DNA of 59,367 nucleotides from Crocinitomicaceae bacterium (GTDB lineage: Bacteria > Bacteroidota > Bacteroidia > Flavobacteriales_D > Crocinitomicaceae): NCBI GenBank assembly GCA_021738405.1, contig JAIPCC010000004.1:1-59367 (forward strand), in the 5' to 3' direction. This document shows positions 44,956 through 54,194 of this stretch, one piece after another (positions within the stretch are counted from its first letter, which is position 1; every line of letters starts with the position of its first letter). The position numbers and the translations under genes are program-made. The notes beneath the pieces were generated by a model. That model was not told the origin of the DNA. It made no database searches and saw nothing but the letters and a program-made list of their open reading frames with translations.

Positions 44956-45768
44956 TTAGATGCTGGAAATGAGTTCTTTCATGATGTGCGTCATTTTGGG
45001 CTCTTGACGGCTTGCCACTTCAATGACATCTTGGACACTTACTTTTTTGATTTTGCCCGGTACACCTAAGTCGGTGATGATCGAGATGGCAAAACAAGGA
45101 ATGCTCATGTGGCGTGCTACAATGACTTCTGGTACGGTAGACATTCCGACTGCGTCGGCGCCAATTGTGCGCACATATTTGTATTCAGATGGCGTTTCGA
45201 GGGTCGGGCCCGTGAGGCCTGCATAACAACCCACCGCAACGCGAATGCCTAAATTTTTGGCAATTGCAGTGGCTTTGTCGATCATTTCTTGGTCGTAAGG
45301 GTCTGACATGTCGGGGAAGCGTGGGCCGAGCTCGTCGATGTTTTTGCCGATCAAGGGGTTGCCCGGAAATAAATTGATGTGGTCGTTCATGATCATGATT
45401 TCACCCACCTCAAAATCCGGATTGACGCCCCCAGAAGCGTTGCTGACAAAAAGACGCTCTATGCCGAGTAGTTTCATGACGCGAACGGGGAAGGTAACTT
45501 GCTGCAGCGTGTAGCCCTCGTAGTAATGAAAGCGACCTTGCATCGCGACCACATTTTTGCCGCCAATGCGACCAAAGATGAGTTTTCCAGAATGGCTTTC
45601 TACGGTAGAAACCGGAAAGTTCGGGATGTCTTCGTAGTTGATTTCGTCGATGATTTCGATTTCCTTGACCAAACCACCCAAGCCTGTTCCTAAAATGATA
45701 CCAATGCTGGGTACAACATTTGTTTTACTTTGAATGTAGGCGGTACTTTCTTTAATTTGAGACAACAT
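44956..45768 (-). CDS. Purine-nucleoside phosphorylase (PNP family 2-type)
   Basis: 270 residues. Phosphorolysis of purine nucleosides in salvage. Seen: GIILGTGLGGLV, HSGKLIFGRIGG, AMQGRFHYYEGY, VSNASGGVNPDFEVGEIM, NPLIGKN, GCYAGLTGPTLETPSEY and DAVGMSTVPEVIVA. This is the mammalian/PunA-like trimeric class. Its start overlaps the 3' end of lpxK by 17 bases. Confidence 0.94.
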   Translation of the reverse strand: MLSQIKESTAYIQSKTNVVPSIGIILGTGLGGLVKEIEIIDEINYEDIPNFPVSTVESHSGKLIFGRIGGKNVVAMQGRFHYYEGYTLQQVTFPVRVMKLLGIERLFVSNASGGVNPDFEVGEIMIMNDHINLFPGNPLIGKNIDELGPRFPDMSDPYDQEMIDKATAIAKNLGIRVAVGCYAGLTGPTLETPSEYKYVRTIGADAVGMSTVPEVIVARHMSIPCFAISIITDLGVPGKIKKVSVQDVIEVASRQEPKMTHIMKELISSI

Positions 45769-46768
45769 AAGCGCTAATAAATTGATTAAATGCAGCTTGT
45801 TCCAACCATTGGAGCTCGAAAGTCAACAGATACCAAGGGTACTTTTGTCGGTCTTCGGCGCTCAGTAAAGATTGAATTTTGACCCAATCTTTGGCGGTTG
45901 TCACAATTGCAGAATTTGCTGTGGCAAAGGTATCAAAAAAATGGTGAATTTCATCCACGTTTGCCTGTGTGTACGCGTGGTGATCCGGATAACTAATGTG
46001 TTGAATGCGCACATCTTGAGCGAAGGCTTCGTCGAGGTAACCCGGTTTGGCAATTGCACTCACCAGTAAAACATCTTGAATGTCCGCTACTTCATTGGTG
46101 AGGCTAATCAGTGGCTTGTAGACATATCTCGAAAAAAACACCGGGATTTTCCACTTTTGATACTGTTTGGCAAATGCAATGTGGTCGAAGGTGTCAAACG
46201 GCGGACATTTGGTAATGATCAGTGCGTCTGCGCGCTTTAGGCCGCCTTTGTGCTCTCGCAAATTTCCTGCGGGTAAGAGTGCGTCTTGATGCAAAGGCTG
46301 TGCATGGGTTGAAAGTACTAGGTTCAAGCCTGCCTTGACCCAGCGGTGTTGGAAAGCATCGTCTAATAAAATGAGCGATGCAGGTGCTGTACTTCTAAGT
46401 CGTTGGATGCCGTAATGTCTGTTTTCACAAACTGCAAATTGTGCTTTCAGGTGGTATTGAGCATACAACATGCATGATTCATCTCCCACTTCTCGAGGTG
46501 TTTTTGCGGCATCTAACAAAATGAATCCGGAGGTTTTCCTGCCATAGCCACGGCTCAAAACCTGGACTTGGAACTTTTCGGAAAGTTGTTCGATCAGATA
46601 GCCCACATGTGGCGATTTGCCGGTGCCGCCAACAGCAATATTACCGACGCATATCGATTTGCCTGATATGGGTTTCGTGCGCAGAATTTGCAGCTCAAAG
46701 CAGCGGTTTCGCAACCAGATCACAGCGCCGTAAATCAGCGCAAAAGGATATAGCGCCAGCCTGCGCAT
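45752..46768 (-). CDS. lpxK: Tetraacyldisaccharide 4'-kinase LpxK
   Basis: 338 residues. Phosphorylates the lipid A disaccharide at the inner membrane. N-terminal membrane helix (about 6-20), Walker A NIAVGGTGKSPH (47-52), LSRGYGRKTSGF, VGDESCMLYA, and LILLDDAFQHRWV. Runs into the purine nucleoside phosphorylase gene with a 17-base overlap. One base lies between it and the DUF4956 gene. Confidence 0.95.
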   Translation of the reverse strand: MRRLALYPFALIYGAVIWLRNRCFELQILRTKPISGKSICVGNIAVGGTGKSPHVGYLIEQLSEKFQVQVLSRGYGRKTSGFILLDAAKTPREVGDESCMLYAQYHLKAQFAVCENRHYGIQRLRSTAPASLILLDDAFQHRWVKAGLNLVLSTHAQPLHQDALLPAGNLREHKGGLKRADALIITKCPPFDTFDHIAFAKQYQKWKIPVFFSRYVYKPLISLTNEVADIQDVLLVSAIAKPGYLDEAFAQDVRIQHISYPDHHAYTQANVDEIHHFFDTFATANSAIVTTAKDWVKIQSLLSAEDRQKYPWYLLTFELQWLEQAAFNQFISAYVVSN

Positions 46769-46769
46769 A

Positions 46770-47441
46770 TTACTGTACGTGGTAGTCAGAGAATTCTTGC
46801 TCGTCGGCGTAGTAGTAAATGCGCAATAATGCCGTATCGTTCAAGAAGTCAATTTTACCCACCTCCACACGGTTGATTGTCAGGCCTGTACGTTTTTCGA
46901 GGTCTGCCTTGAGTAAGTCGTGATTTTCTGGCTTGATGAGGTCGATGCGCTCGTAGTTGATGGTTTTGCGTGTTTCGTGCTTCATTAACCAAAGGTTTTC
47001 GAGCACGTAAGTCATTATAACAATGGTGATATTGATGACGGCTACCTCGGAAATACTGAGTTCGTTAGAGGCCAAAGCGTTTACAACACTCACACCAATG
47101 ACCATAAATAAATACGTCATTTCTTTGATTTCAATGGCGTCGGTGCGGTAGCGGATGATGCCGAAAATGGCAAAAAGACCCAAGCCCATTCCGGTGTCGA
47201 TGTCCATTTGCATGAGGCCAAAACACAAGAAGAACGTGATGGTTCCGATCAAGTAATACGTGAATAGGTAATCTTTGCGACGCGTTTTGGTGTAGTATAA
47301 ACCACGGATGAGGATGGTCAAAAAGATTAGGTTGATACCTAAACGCATGAGTAATCCGTAAAAATCTTCACTGAACCAAGTGATGGTATTTGGAGAAATT
47401 GCTTTTTTGAGGGGGAGTAGGAAAAATAGGTCAGCTAGCAT
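46770..47441 (-). CDS. DUF4956 membrane protein
   Basis: 223 residues. About four transmembrane helices in the N-terminal half, then the DUF4956 signature FAIFGIIRYRTDAIEIKEMTYLF, and a soluble C-terminal domain (about 160-223, with VEVGKIDFLNDTALLRIYYY). Partner of the VTC-domain gene upstream, with an 11-base overlap. Such pairs are seen in many bacteria; the membrane protein may move or store the polymer (inference). Confidence 0.9.
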   Translation of the reverse strand: MLADLFFLLPLKKAISPNTITWFSEDFYGLLMRLGINLIFLTILIRGLYYTKTRRKDYLFTYYLIGTITFFLCFGLMQMDIDTGMGLGLFAIFGIIRYRTDAIEIKEMTYLFMVIGVSVVNALASNELSISEVAVINITIVIMTYVLENLWLMKHETRKTINYERIDLIKPENHDLLKADLEKRTGLTINRVEVGKIDFLNDTALLRIYYYADEQEFSDYHVQ

Positions 47442-48186
47442 GGTTGATTTTATTTAAAAAGAGGAGCTTCTTTTTGAAGCGATTGAATTTGAGTACTTCT
47501 TCACCGTAAATTTCTACACTGCCAATGCAATATTTCGAGAGGCGGTAGGGTCTGATGCGTTCCTTTTTCATGAGAATATAAAAAGGAGAATTGCGGTCTA
47601 GGGTTTCTTGTTTGAGTTCGGCAATGACCAATTGTTTGAATTCGCGTTTGACGTCGCCCATATGAAAATTGATATCGAAATCTAGGGTGAGGCGTTCTTT
47701 ACTAGTGTTAGAGACGAGGGTGATGCGCTGAAAAGCATTCCACATAGTGGGTTGCAATTGGGTATCTTCGTTGAGCTGTCTGCGCAAGAAGTCACGCTCT
47801 TTCTCGTCCTGAAGCTCATTGAAATCGTTGGTGAGTATGCGGCGTTTGTCGGTGCGGCCTTTGATTTTGTGCTTGATTTCTAAAAAATGAATGTTGGATT
47901 CGACGTATTTGCGAATCCGGACTTTGTAGCGGTCGGCCTTTCCGTTGTGATGATCTCGGAAAAATGAAAAAGAAGCATCGTCAAAATAGAGGCTTTCGTA
48001 ATGTGGTAACATAGTGCCTTCAACCTTTAAAGCGCGGTAATCGGCGGCTAAAATGGGTAAAAATCGGAGTAGGTCGTCTTGGCGAAAAGCAAACTTGGTG
48101 TCTACGCGGTTCATCAGGTTGACATCTGCCATTTCCCGGAGGTCAATGGGGTCAAACTGCTCGATTTCTGTCTTGATATTGCTCAT
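47431..48186 (-). CDS. VTC-domain polyphosphate polymerase-like protein
   Basis: 251 residues, only the tunnel-type catalytic VTC domain found in eukaryotic Vtc4. Seen: the conserved basic and acidic tunnel residues in NRVDTKFAF, YKVRIRKY, FLEIKHKIKGRTDKRR, LDFDINFHM and VIAELKQE. The Vtc4 domain makes polyphosphate from ATP; bacterial relatives are mostly untested. No SPX domain. First in an operon with DUF4956. Divergent from purT. Confidence 0.87.
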   Translation of the reverse strand: MSNIKTEIEQFDPIDLREMADVNLMNRVDTKFAFRQDDLLRFLPILAADYRALKVEGTMLPHYESLYFDDASFSFFRDHHNGKADRYKVRIRKYVESNIHFLEIKHKIKGRTDKRRILTNDFNELQDEKERDFLRRQLNEDTQLQPTMWNAFQRITLVSNTSKERLTLDFDINFHMGDVKREFKQLVIAELKQETLDRNSPFYILMKKERIRPYRLSKYCIGSVEIYGEEVLKFNRFKKKLLFLNKINHAS

Positions 48187-48196
48187 CTATGTTTTC

Positions 48197-48204
48197 CAAA
48201 AATA
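48197..48204 (-). promoter_or_regulatory. Candidate -7 box of the VTC operon
   Basis: TATTTTTG on the minus strand, 10 bases before the ATG at 48186. The 51-base divergent gap also holds the purT box. Confidence 0.4.
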
Positions 48205-48225
48205 ACAAATTCTTAGCTGATTGCT

Positions 48226-48233
48226 TACATTTG
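48226..48233 (+). promoter_or_regulatory. -7 box of purT
   Basis: TACATTTG, ending 4 bases before the purT ATG. No -33 TTG at normal spacing. Confidence 0.5.
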
Positions 48234-48237
48234 CTTC

Positions 48238-49419
48238 ATGAAGTTCAAAATTCTCTTACTCGGCTCGGGTGAACTCGGAAAGGAGTTCGTCATTGCAGCC
48301 AAGCGCTATGGTCAGACCGTTATTGCGGTCGATAGCTATGCTGGCGCGCCAGCGATGCAAGTGGCCGATCAGTACGAAGTCATCGATATGTTAGACGGAG
48401 CCGCGCTCGATAAGGTTGTAGCCAAGCACCAACCCGACATCATTGTGCCGGAAATTGAAGCGATCCGCACCGAACAATTTTATCAATACGAGGCCCAAGG
48501 TATCCGCGTGGTACCGAGTGCAAAGGCGGCAAATTTCACGATGAACCGCAAAGCCATCCGCGACCTCGCCGCAAAAGAAGTTGGGGTGCGCACGGCGCCG
48601 TATCGCTACGCAACTAGTTTGTCTGAACTCCAAGAAGGCGTGGCTTTTTGCGGCTACCCTTGTGTGGTGAAGCCTTTGATGTCCAGCTCTGGCAAAGGGC
48701 AATCTGTGATCCGTACCGAGGCCGACATCGAAAACGCCTGGAACTACGCCATGGAAGGTTCCCGAGGCGACCTCAAAGAAGTCATTGTAGAGGGCTTCAT
48801 TAATTTTGACTACGAAATCACGCTGCTCACCTTGACCCAACAAAATGGCCCCACTTTGTTTTGCGCGCCAATTGGCCACCGACAAGAGCGCGGCGATTAC
48901 CAAGAAAGTTGGCAGCCAATGCCCATGAATGCGGCGCACCTTGCCGAGGCACAAGATATGGCCGCAAGGGTCACTGCGGAACTCGGTGGAGCGGGCATTT
49001 GGGGCGTGGAATTTTTCATTACCCCAGAAGGTGCTTATTTTTCAGAATTATCTCCGCGTCCGCACGACACCGGAATGGTGACGCTTGCTGGCACACAAAA
49101 CCTCAATGAATTTGAGCTGCATGCCCGTGCTGTTTTGGGCTTGCCCATCGCTGAAATCCGTCAGATTCAGAACGGTGCAAGCGCTGTTGTTCTAGCCACT
49201 CAAAATAGCGAAAGTGCGCCTCAATATCTCGGCCTTGATAAAGTACTCTCAGACACGAATGCCGAAGTGCGCATTTTTGGCAAGCCCACAACTAGGCCCT
49301 ATCGCCGCATGGCAGTTGCTTTGGCTTTTGGCCCCGAAAATGTAGATGATTTGGTCCAAACCGCAAAAAAGCATGCGGCCAATATTCAAATTGCTTATGC
49401 AAATGAGAAAATGAATTAA
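48238..49419 (+). CDS. purT: Formate-dependent phosphoribosylglycinamide formyltransferase
   Basis: 393 residues. ATP-grasp enzyme making formyl-GAR from GAR, formate and ATP in purine synthesis. Seen: [28 protein letters not shown] at the start, [40 protein letters not shown] and [12 protein letters not shown]. Single gene with its own promoter. Confidence 0.96.
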   Translation: MKFKILLLGSGELGKEFVIAAKRYGQTVIAVDSYAGAPAMQVADQYEVIDMLDGAALDKVVAKHQPDIIVPEIEAIRTEQFYQYEAQGIRVVPSAKAANFTMNRKAIRDLAAKEVGVRTAPYRYATSLSELQEGVAFCGYPCVVKPLMSSSGKGQSVIRTEADIENAWNYAMEGSRGDLKEVIVEGFINFDYEITLLTLTQQNGPTLFCAPIGHRQERGDYQESWQPMPMNAAHLAEAQDMAARVTAELGGAGIWGVEFFITPEGAYFSELSPRPHDTGMVTLAGTQNLNEFELHARAVLGLPIAEIRQIQNGASAVVLATQNSESAPQYLGLDKVLSDTNAEVRIFGKPTTRPYRRMAVALAFGPENVDDLVQTAKKHAANIQIAYANEKMN

Positions 49420-49444
49420 TTTCAGTGATAAAACAATTGTAGAC

Positions 49445-51214
49445 ATGAAATCTTTTTTACTACTCCTTTTTTCCTTTTTGTTCACGTTAGGCGCGAGTGC
49501 CATCGAACTGCGTTATCATTTATCGATGCCGCAACCCAACTCTCATTATTTTGCCGTCAAGATCGATGTGAACAAAAACGACCAAGCCACTCAAGAGTTC
49601 AAGCTTCCGGTCTGGACGCCAGGTTCTTATTTGGTGCGCGAGTTTTCCAAAAACCTCAATCAGGTCAAGGCCATTGATGCAAATGGCAAGGCGCTAAGCG
49701 TCAAGAAGAAATCAAAAAATGCCTGGGAGGTAGAGTGTTTAGATGCGGTATCTTACACCGTTTTTTACGAAGTGTATGCTTTTGAGCTTTCTGTGCGCAC
49801 GCCTTTTCTCGACAATACGCATGGTTTTGTACCTGGCGCAGCGGTTTTTATGTACACCGAAAACAGCCGCAACCAACAAGGGGTGGTGAAGGTATATCCG
49901 CATCAATCGTTTAAAAAAGTGAGTACGGCCTTGCCAAGTACCGATTTCAAATCAGAACCGGGCTGTCAAACTTTTGTATTCAAAGATTACGATCAGTTAG
50001 TCGATTGCCCAATTGAGATCGGCAACCAACAAGAATTTAGCTTCACCGCTGCCGGTGTCAGACATCGGGTCGCAATGTATGGCGAGGCCAATTACGACGT
50101 CAGCCTCTTGCAACGCGACATGGCCAAAGTAGTAGAGGCCGCAACAGCTGTCTTCGGAAGCAACCCCAACCAAGATTACCTTTTTATTATACACAACGTT
50201 TCGGACGGTCAAGGCGGCCTTGAGCACATGAATTCTTGCGTCTTGAGCGTGAGCCGTTGGTCTTACACGGGGTCGAATTACATTGGTTTCATCAACTTAG
50301 TAGCGCATGAATATTTCCATCTTTGGAATGTCAAGCGCATCCGACCTATTGAATTAGGTCCTTTCAATTACGACCAAGAGTGCTACACTTCTTTGCTTTG
50401 GGTTATGGAAGGCATTACGTCTTATTACGACGAGCTTTTGTTGCGCAGGGCTGGTTTTTACACGCCTGCTGAGTTCTTAGCAAAAATGCAGTCCCAGATC
50501 AATTACGTCGAAGGATCGCCGGGTTCACGTGTTCAGCCAGTTGCGCACGCCAGTTTTGATGCCTGGATCAAAGCCTACAGACCCAACGAGAATTCTGGCA
50601 ATACCACCATGACCTATTATTCGAGAGGAGCTGTTTTAGGCGCCGTACTCGACGCGTTCATTATTCAAAAATCGAAGGGCAAGCAAAGTTTGGATGGTTT
50701 CATGCAATTGCTCTACAAGAAGTATGCGCTCGAACAAAAGCGCGGTTTTACCGAGCAAGAGTTTGAATTGGAGTTGTCTAATTTTTGTGGAGAAGACATG
50801 CGCTCGTTTTTTACCAATTACGTCAACGGGACGCAAATCATTCCGTATCAAAAGTATTTTGAACCAATGGGCATCAAAGTCATGGATCAAACCAGCACGC
50901 TCACCAATTTTGGTGCGGCCCTCGAATCTGGAGAAGTACTCAAGGTGCGCACCGTGCGCAGTGGCTCTGCGGCAGAAGATGCCGGAATCAATGTTGGCGA
51001 TGAAATCCTTGCCTGCGACGGCTACAGAATCGACAAAACCGCGCTGGAGAACAAATACAATAACCTCCAGCCAGGTGCCACACTCGAATTGTTATTGGCT
51101 AGAGATGGCAAGATCTTCACGACAAAATGCGCCATGAAAACCTTCGCTAAACCTCAATTTTCACTTCAAATCAAGGATGCCAATGCGCCACTTCTTCTTT
51201 ATTGGCTTCGTTAG
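49445..51214 (+). CDS. M61-family metallopeptidase with PDZ domain
   Basis: 589 residues. Signal peptide (1-20). N-terminal beta domain (about 25-170), catalytic domain with zinc motif HEYFHLWNVKRI (H288, E289, H292), GITSYYDELLLRRAG, then a PDZ domain (about 485-570, with GSAAEDAGINVGDEILACDG). The M61 glycyl-aminopeptidase-like layout; secreted or periplasmic. It overlaps the next gene by about 38 bases. Confidence 0.93.
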   Translation: MKSFLLLLFSFLFTLGASAIELRYHLSMPQPNSHYFAVKIDVNKNDQATQEFKLPVWTPGSYLVREFSKNLNQVKAIDANGKALSVKKKSKNAWEVECLDAVSYTVFYEVYAFELSVRTPFLDNTHGFVPGAAVFMYTENSRNQQGVVKVYPHQSFKKVSTALPSTDFKSEPGCQTFVFKDYDQLVDCPIEIGNQQEFSFTAAGVRHRVAMYGEANYDVSLLQRDMAKVVEAATAVFGSNPNQDYLFIIHNVSDGQGGLEHMNSCVLSVSRWSYTGSNYIGFINLVAHEYFHLWNVKRIRPIELGPFNYDQECYTSLLWVMEGITSYYDELLLRRAGFYTPAEFLAKMQSQINYVEGSPGSRVQPVAHASFDAWIKAYRPNENSGNTTMTYYSRGAVLGAVLDAFIIQKSKGKQSLDGFMQLLYKKYALEQKRGFTEQEFELELSNFCGEDMRSFFTNYVNGTQIIPYQKYFEPMGIKVMDQTSTLTNFGAALESGEVLKVRTVRSGSAAEDAGINVGDEILACDGYRIDKTALENKYNNLQPGATLELLLARDGKIFTTKCAMKTFAKPQFSLQIKDANAPLLLYWLR

Positions 51215-52454
51215 CCTTTTCGCTGCTGAGTTACTTGCTCAACCAATCAAAAATATTCAAATTCCGCCCGTTGCGGCCAAATATGCTTTCAACGAATGCG
51301 AGCCTTCTATTGCCATTAACCCGCGCAATCCACAAGAAATAACTGCCGGCACCGTACTCCAGGGCTACCACTTTTCTGCAGATGGCGGTCAAACCTGGAA
51401 ATCAAGCGCGCTCAAAAGCCCTTTTGGCGTCTACGGCGACCCCGTTTTGCAATACGACAACAGCGGTCGTTTGTACTACTTTCACTTGAGCGATTACAGC
51501 AAAGGAAGTCACTTAGATCGCATCGTGTGTCAGGTGTCAGACCAGCCAGGAAAGTTCTCAAAAGGATCTTTTCCGAAGCCCAATGGCACGAAAGTACAAG
51601 ACAAACACTGGGTGGTCATCGATCCCAAAACAAATGTGGTTTACATGACCTGGACGCAATTCGACGCCTATGACTCTCCCGACCCCAAGGACACCTCCAT
51701 CATTGTCTTTTCAAAGTCTATGGACAGAGGTGAGAGTTGGTCCGAGCCCGTTAGGATCTCCAAGTTTGGTGGCGATTGCCTCGATGGAGACAACACCGTA
51801 GAAGGCGCTGTACCTGCGCTCGGGCCAAATGGCGAACTGTATGTCTGCTGGACCGGCCCGCGCGGCATCATGTTTCAGAAATCTACCGACGGCGGCCTCA
51901 CCTGGTTGCCAGAAGAACGCAAACTCGCTGACCACATCGGCGGTTGGGACATCCAAATCCCGGGTATTTACCGCGCCAACGGTCTGCCTTTTTTAATGTC
52001 GGATTTGAGCGGCGGGCCCAATAACGGAACGCTCTACCTCAATTGGTGCGACCAACGCAACGGCAGCGACAATACCGACGTCTGGTTGCTCAAATCGACC
52101 GACTGCGGCAGCACTTGGTCGGCGCCGATCCAAGTCAATCAAGATAAGGGCGCCAAGCACCAATTTCTGACCTCAATGGCTATAGACCCCGTGCGCGGCG
52201 ATCTCCATTTTGTCTATTACGACCGCAGGCGCTATGAAGACAACCGTACCGACGTCATTTGGACCACCAGCACCGACGGCGCTCAAACTTTTAAAGAACA
52301 GCGCATTTCCGCACAGCCCTTCACGCCGAGCCCACTGGTTTTCTTTGGAGATTATTTAGGTATTGCCGCTTATGACGGGCGTGTGAGGCCCATCTGGCCG
52401 CGCATGGACAGCGGTAAAATTTCACTTTGGGTAGCGCTCATCGACCTCGAATAA
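51177..52454 (+). CDS. Secreted sialidase-like (BNR repeat) protein
   Basis: 425 residues. Signal peptide (ending LLAQ); the start is at 51177 or 51183, both inside the M61 gene. A six-bladed-propeller pattern with Asp-box/BNR repeats: FSADGGQTWKSS, SKSMDRGESWSEP, QKSTDGGLTWLP, STDCGSTWSAP and STDGAQTF. True sialidases keep an Arg triad and a nucleophile Tyr/Glu pair, which I cannot place here, so an enzyme or a binding propeller are both possible. No T9SS sorting domain. Confidence 0.8.
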   Translation: MPMRHFFFIGFVSLFAAELLAQPIKNIQIPPVAAKYAFNECEPSIAINPRNPQEITAGTVLQGYHFSADGGQTWKSSALKSPFGVYGDPVLQYDNSGRLYYFHLSDYSKGSHLDRIVCQVSDQPGKFSKGSFPKPNGTKVQDKHWVVIDPKTNVVYMTWTQFDAYDSPDPKDTSIIVFSKSMDRGESWSEPVRISKFGGDCLDGDNTVEGAVPALGPNGELYVCWTGPRGIMFQKSTDGGLTWLPEERKLADHIGGWDIQIPGIYRANGLPFLMSDLSGGPNNGTLYLNWCDQRNGSDNTDVWLLKSTDCGSTWSAPIQVNQDKGAKHQFLTSMAIDPVRGDLHFVYYDRRRYEDNRTDVIWTTSTDGAQTFKEQRISAQPFTPSPLVFFGDYLGIAAYDGRVRPIWPRMDSGKISLWVALIDLE

Positions 52455-53129
52455 ATGCTCCTGGATAGTCTTCCTTCGGATTGGCAGCAACTATTGCAAG
52501 CTGAACTTCAAAAGCCCTATTTAACTGAATTGTTGAGTAAGGTCGAAAAGGTCTATGCGTCAAATCCGGGTCAAATATATCCTCCAAAATCTCAACTTTT
52601 TGCTGCTTTTCAATTTTGTGCAGAAGCGCATTTAAAAGTAGTCATCCTTGGTCAAGACCCGTATCCGTCCAAAGGTCACGCCAATGGTTTGTGTTTTTCA
52701 GTGGCCTCTGACGTCAAACCGCTACCGAAAAGCTTGCACAGTATTTTCAAAGAAAGAAAAGCCGACCTTCAACTACCTGATTTACCCAATGGCAATCTTG
52801 AACATTGGGCAAAACAAGGCGTTTTGTTGCTCAATTCCGTATTGACAGTCGATGAAGGGAAGCCAGATAGCCATAAAAATTGGGGCTGGGAACAATTCAC
52901 AGACGCAGTGATTCAAAAAATTGCCACTGAAAAACACCAGGTGGTTTTTATATTATGGGGCGCCAAAGCCCAGGCCAAAGCTGAGTATATTGACGCCAGT
53001 AAGCACTTGATTTTGAAAGCGGTGCATCCTTCTCCTTTGGCTGCCTACCGCGGTTTTTTTGGCTGCAAACATTTCAGTAAAACAAATGCGTTTTTACGCA
53101 TGGTGGGCGCGCGCGAAATTCAATGGTAA
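52455..53129 (+). CDS. ung: Uracil-DNA glycosylase
   Basis: 224 residues. Removes uracil from DNA. Seen: GQDPYPSKGHANGLCFSV (catalytic D68), LLNSVLTVDEGKPDSH, VFILWGAKAQAK and HPSPLAAYRGFFGCKHFSKTN (H191). Starts right after the sialidase-like stop. Confidence 0.97.
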   Translation: MLLDSLPSDWQQLLQAELQKPYLTELLSKVEKVYASNPGQIYPPKSQLFAAFQFCAEAHLKVVILGQDPYPSKGHANGLCFSVASDVKPLPKSLHSIFKERKADLQLPDLPNGNLEHWAKQGVLLLNSVLTVDEGKPDSHKNWGWEQFTDAVIQKIATEKHQVVFILWGAKAQAKAEYIDASKHLILKAVHPSPLAAYRGFFGCKHFSKTNAFLRMVGAREIQW

Positions 53130-53134
53130 TTGCG

Positions 53135-53142
53135 TACCTTTG
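53135..53142 (+). promoter_or_regulatory. -7 box of hemE
   Basis: TACCTTTG, ending 5 bases before the ATG at 53148. It lies after the ung stop and inside the longer frame that begins at 53130, supporting 53148 as the start. Confidence 0.45.
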
Positions 53143-53147
53143 CACAG

Positions 53148-54194
53148 ATGATTCAAAACGATTTATTTCTACGCGCGCACCGTGGCGAGGCCATCGAGCG
53201 CTATCCAGTATGGCTCATGCGTCAGGCAGGCCGAATCCTCCCGGAATACCGCGCCGTCAGAGCCAAATTATCGGGCTTTAAAGAACTCGTCGAAACACCC
53301 GAATTCGCCACCGAAGTCACTATCCAACCTGTAGATTTACTCGGCGTAGATGCCGCAATTATCTTTTCGGATATTTTAGTGATTCCAGAGGCGATGGGTT
53401 TGCCGTATCAAATGATCGAGCAAAAGGGGCCTTGGTTTGAAAACACCATCCGCACACAAGCACAGCTCGATCAGCTCGACGCCGTTGTAGATGTTCAAGA
53501 CCGTTTGTGGTATGTTTTTGAAGCCTTAAAGCAAACCAAAGCCGGTTTAGGTGGCCGTGTGCCGCTCATCGGTTTTGCCGGCGCTCCCTGGACTATTCTC
53601 TGCTACATGGTAGAAGGTCATGGTTCCAAAACTTTCAGTGAATCCAGAAAATTACTCTATACCCAACCGTTGCTCGCACATCAACTTTTGCAACGCATCA
53701 CCGACGTCACCATCGCCTACCTCAAAGGGCAAATTGCCGCCGGAGCCGATGCACTGCAACTTTTTGATTCCTGGGCTGGTATTCTCGGCGAAGACCAATA
53801 CCGCGAATTCGGTTTGCGTTACATCCAACAAATTTGTGCGGCCCTACAAGAGGTTCCGCTTACTGTCTTCTCCAAAGGCGCAATTGCCTCTTTGCCTGAA
53901 ATCGCACAATTGCCCTGCACCACCATCGGCCTCGACTGGAATATGTCTGTACCTGTGGCACGAAGTTTGGTTCAAGAGCAAAAGACTTTACAAGGCAATT
54001 TAGATCCTTGTGTACTCTATGGTAGCGCACAATTGATCGAGCAAGAAACCAAAAAAATGCTCAATTCCTTTAAAAGTCAAAGACATATTGTAAATTTGGG
54101 TCACGGAGTCTATCCCGATATTGATCCAGAAAAGGTCAAAGTATTTATAAATACCGTTAAAAACTATGAAATTACAAACCACGCCAATTCGTAG
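53148..54194 (+). CDS. hemE: Uroporphyrinogen decarboxylase
   Basis: 348 residues from the ATG at 53148, which opens with the family [14 protein letters not shown]. Decarboxylates uroporphyrinogen III in heme synthesis. Seen: [77 protein letters not shown] and [12 protein letters not shown]. Its 3' end overlaps the OmpA-family start by 29 bases. Confidence 0.97.
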   Translation: MIQNDLFLRAHRGEAIERYPVWLMRQAGRILPEYRAVRAKLSGFKELVETPEFATEVTIQPVDLLGVDAAIIFSDILVIPEAMGLPYQMIEQKGPWFENTIRTQAQLDQLDAVVDVQDRLWYVFEALKQTKAGLGGRVPLIGFAGAPWTILCYMVEGHGSKTFSESRKLLYTQPLLAHQLLQRITDVTIAYLKGQIAAGADALQLFDSWAGILGEDQYREFGLRYIQQICAALQEVPLTVFSKGAIASLPEIAQLPCTTIGLDWNMSVPVARSLVQEQKTLQGNLDPCVLYGSAQLIEQETKKMLNSFKSQRHIVNLGHGVYPDIDPEKVKVFINTVKNYEITNHANS

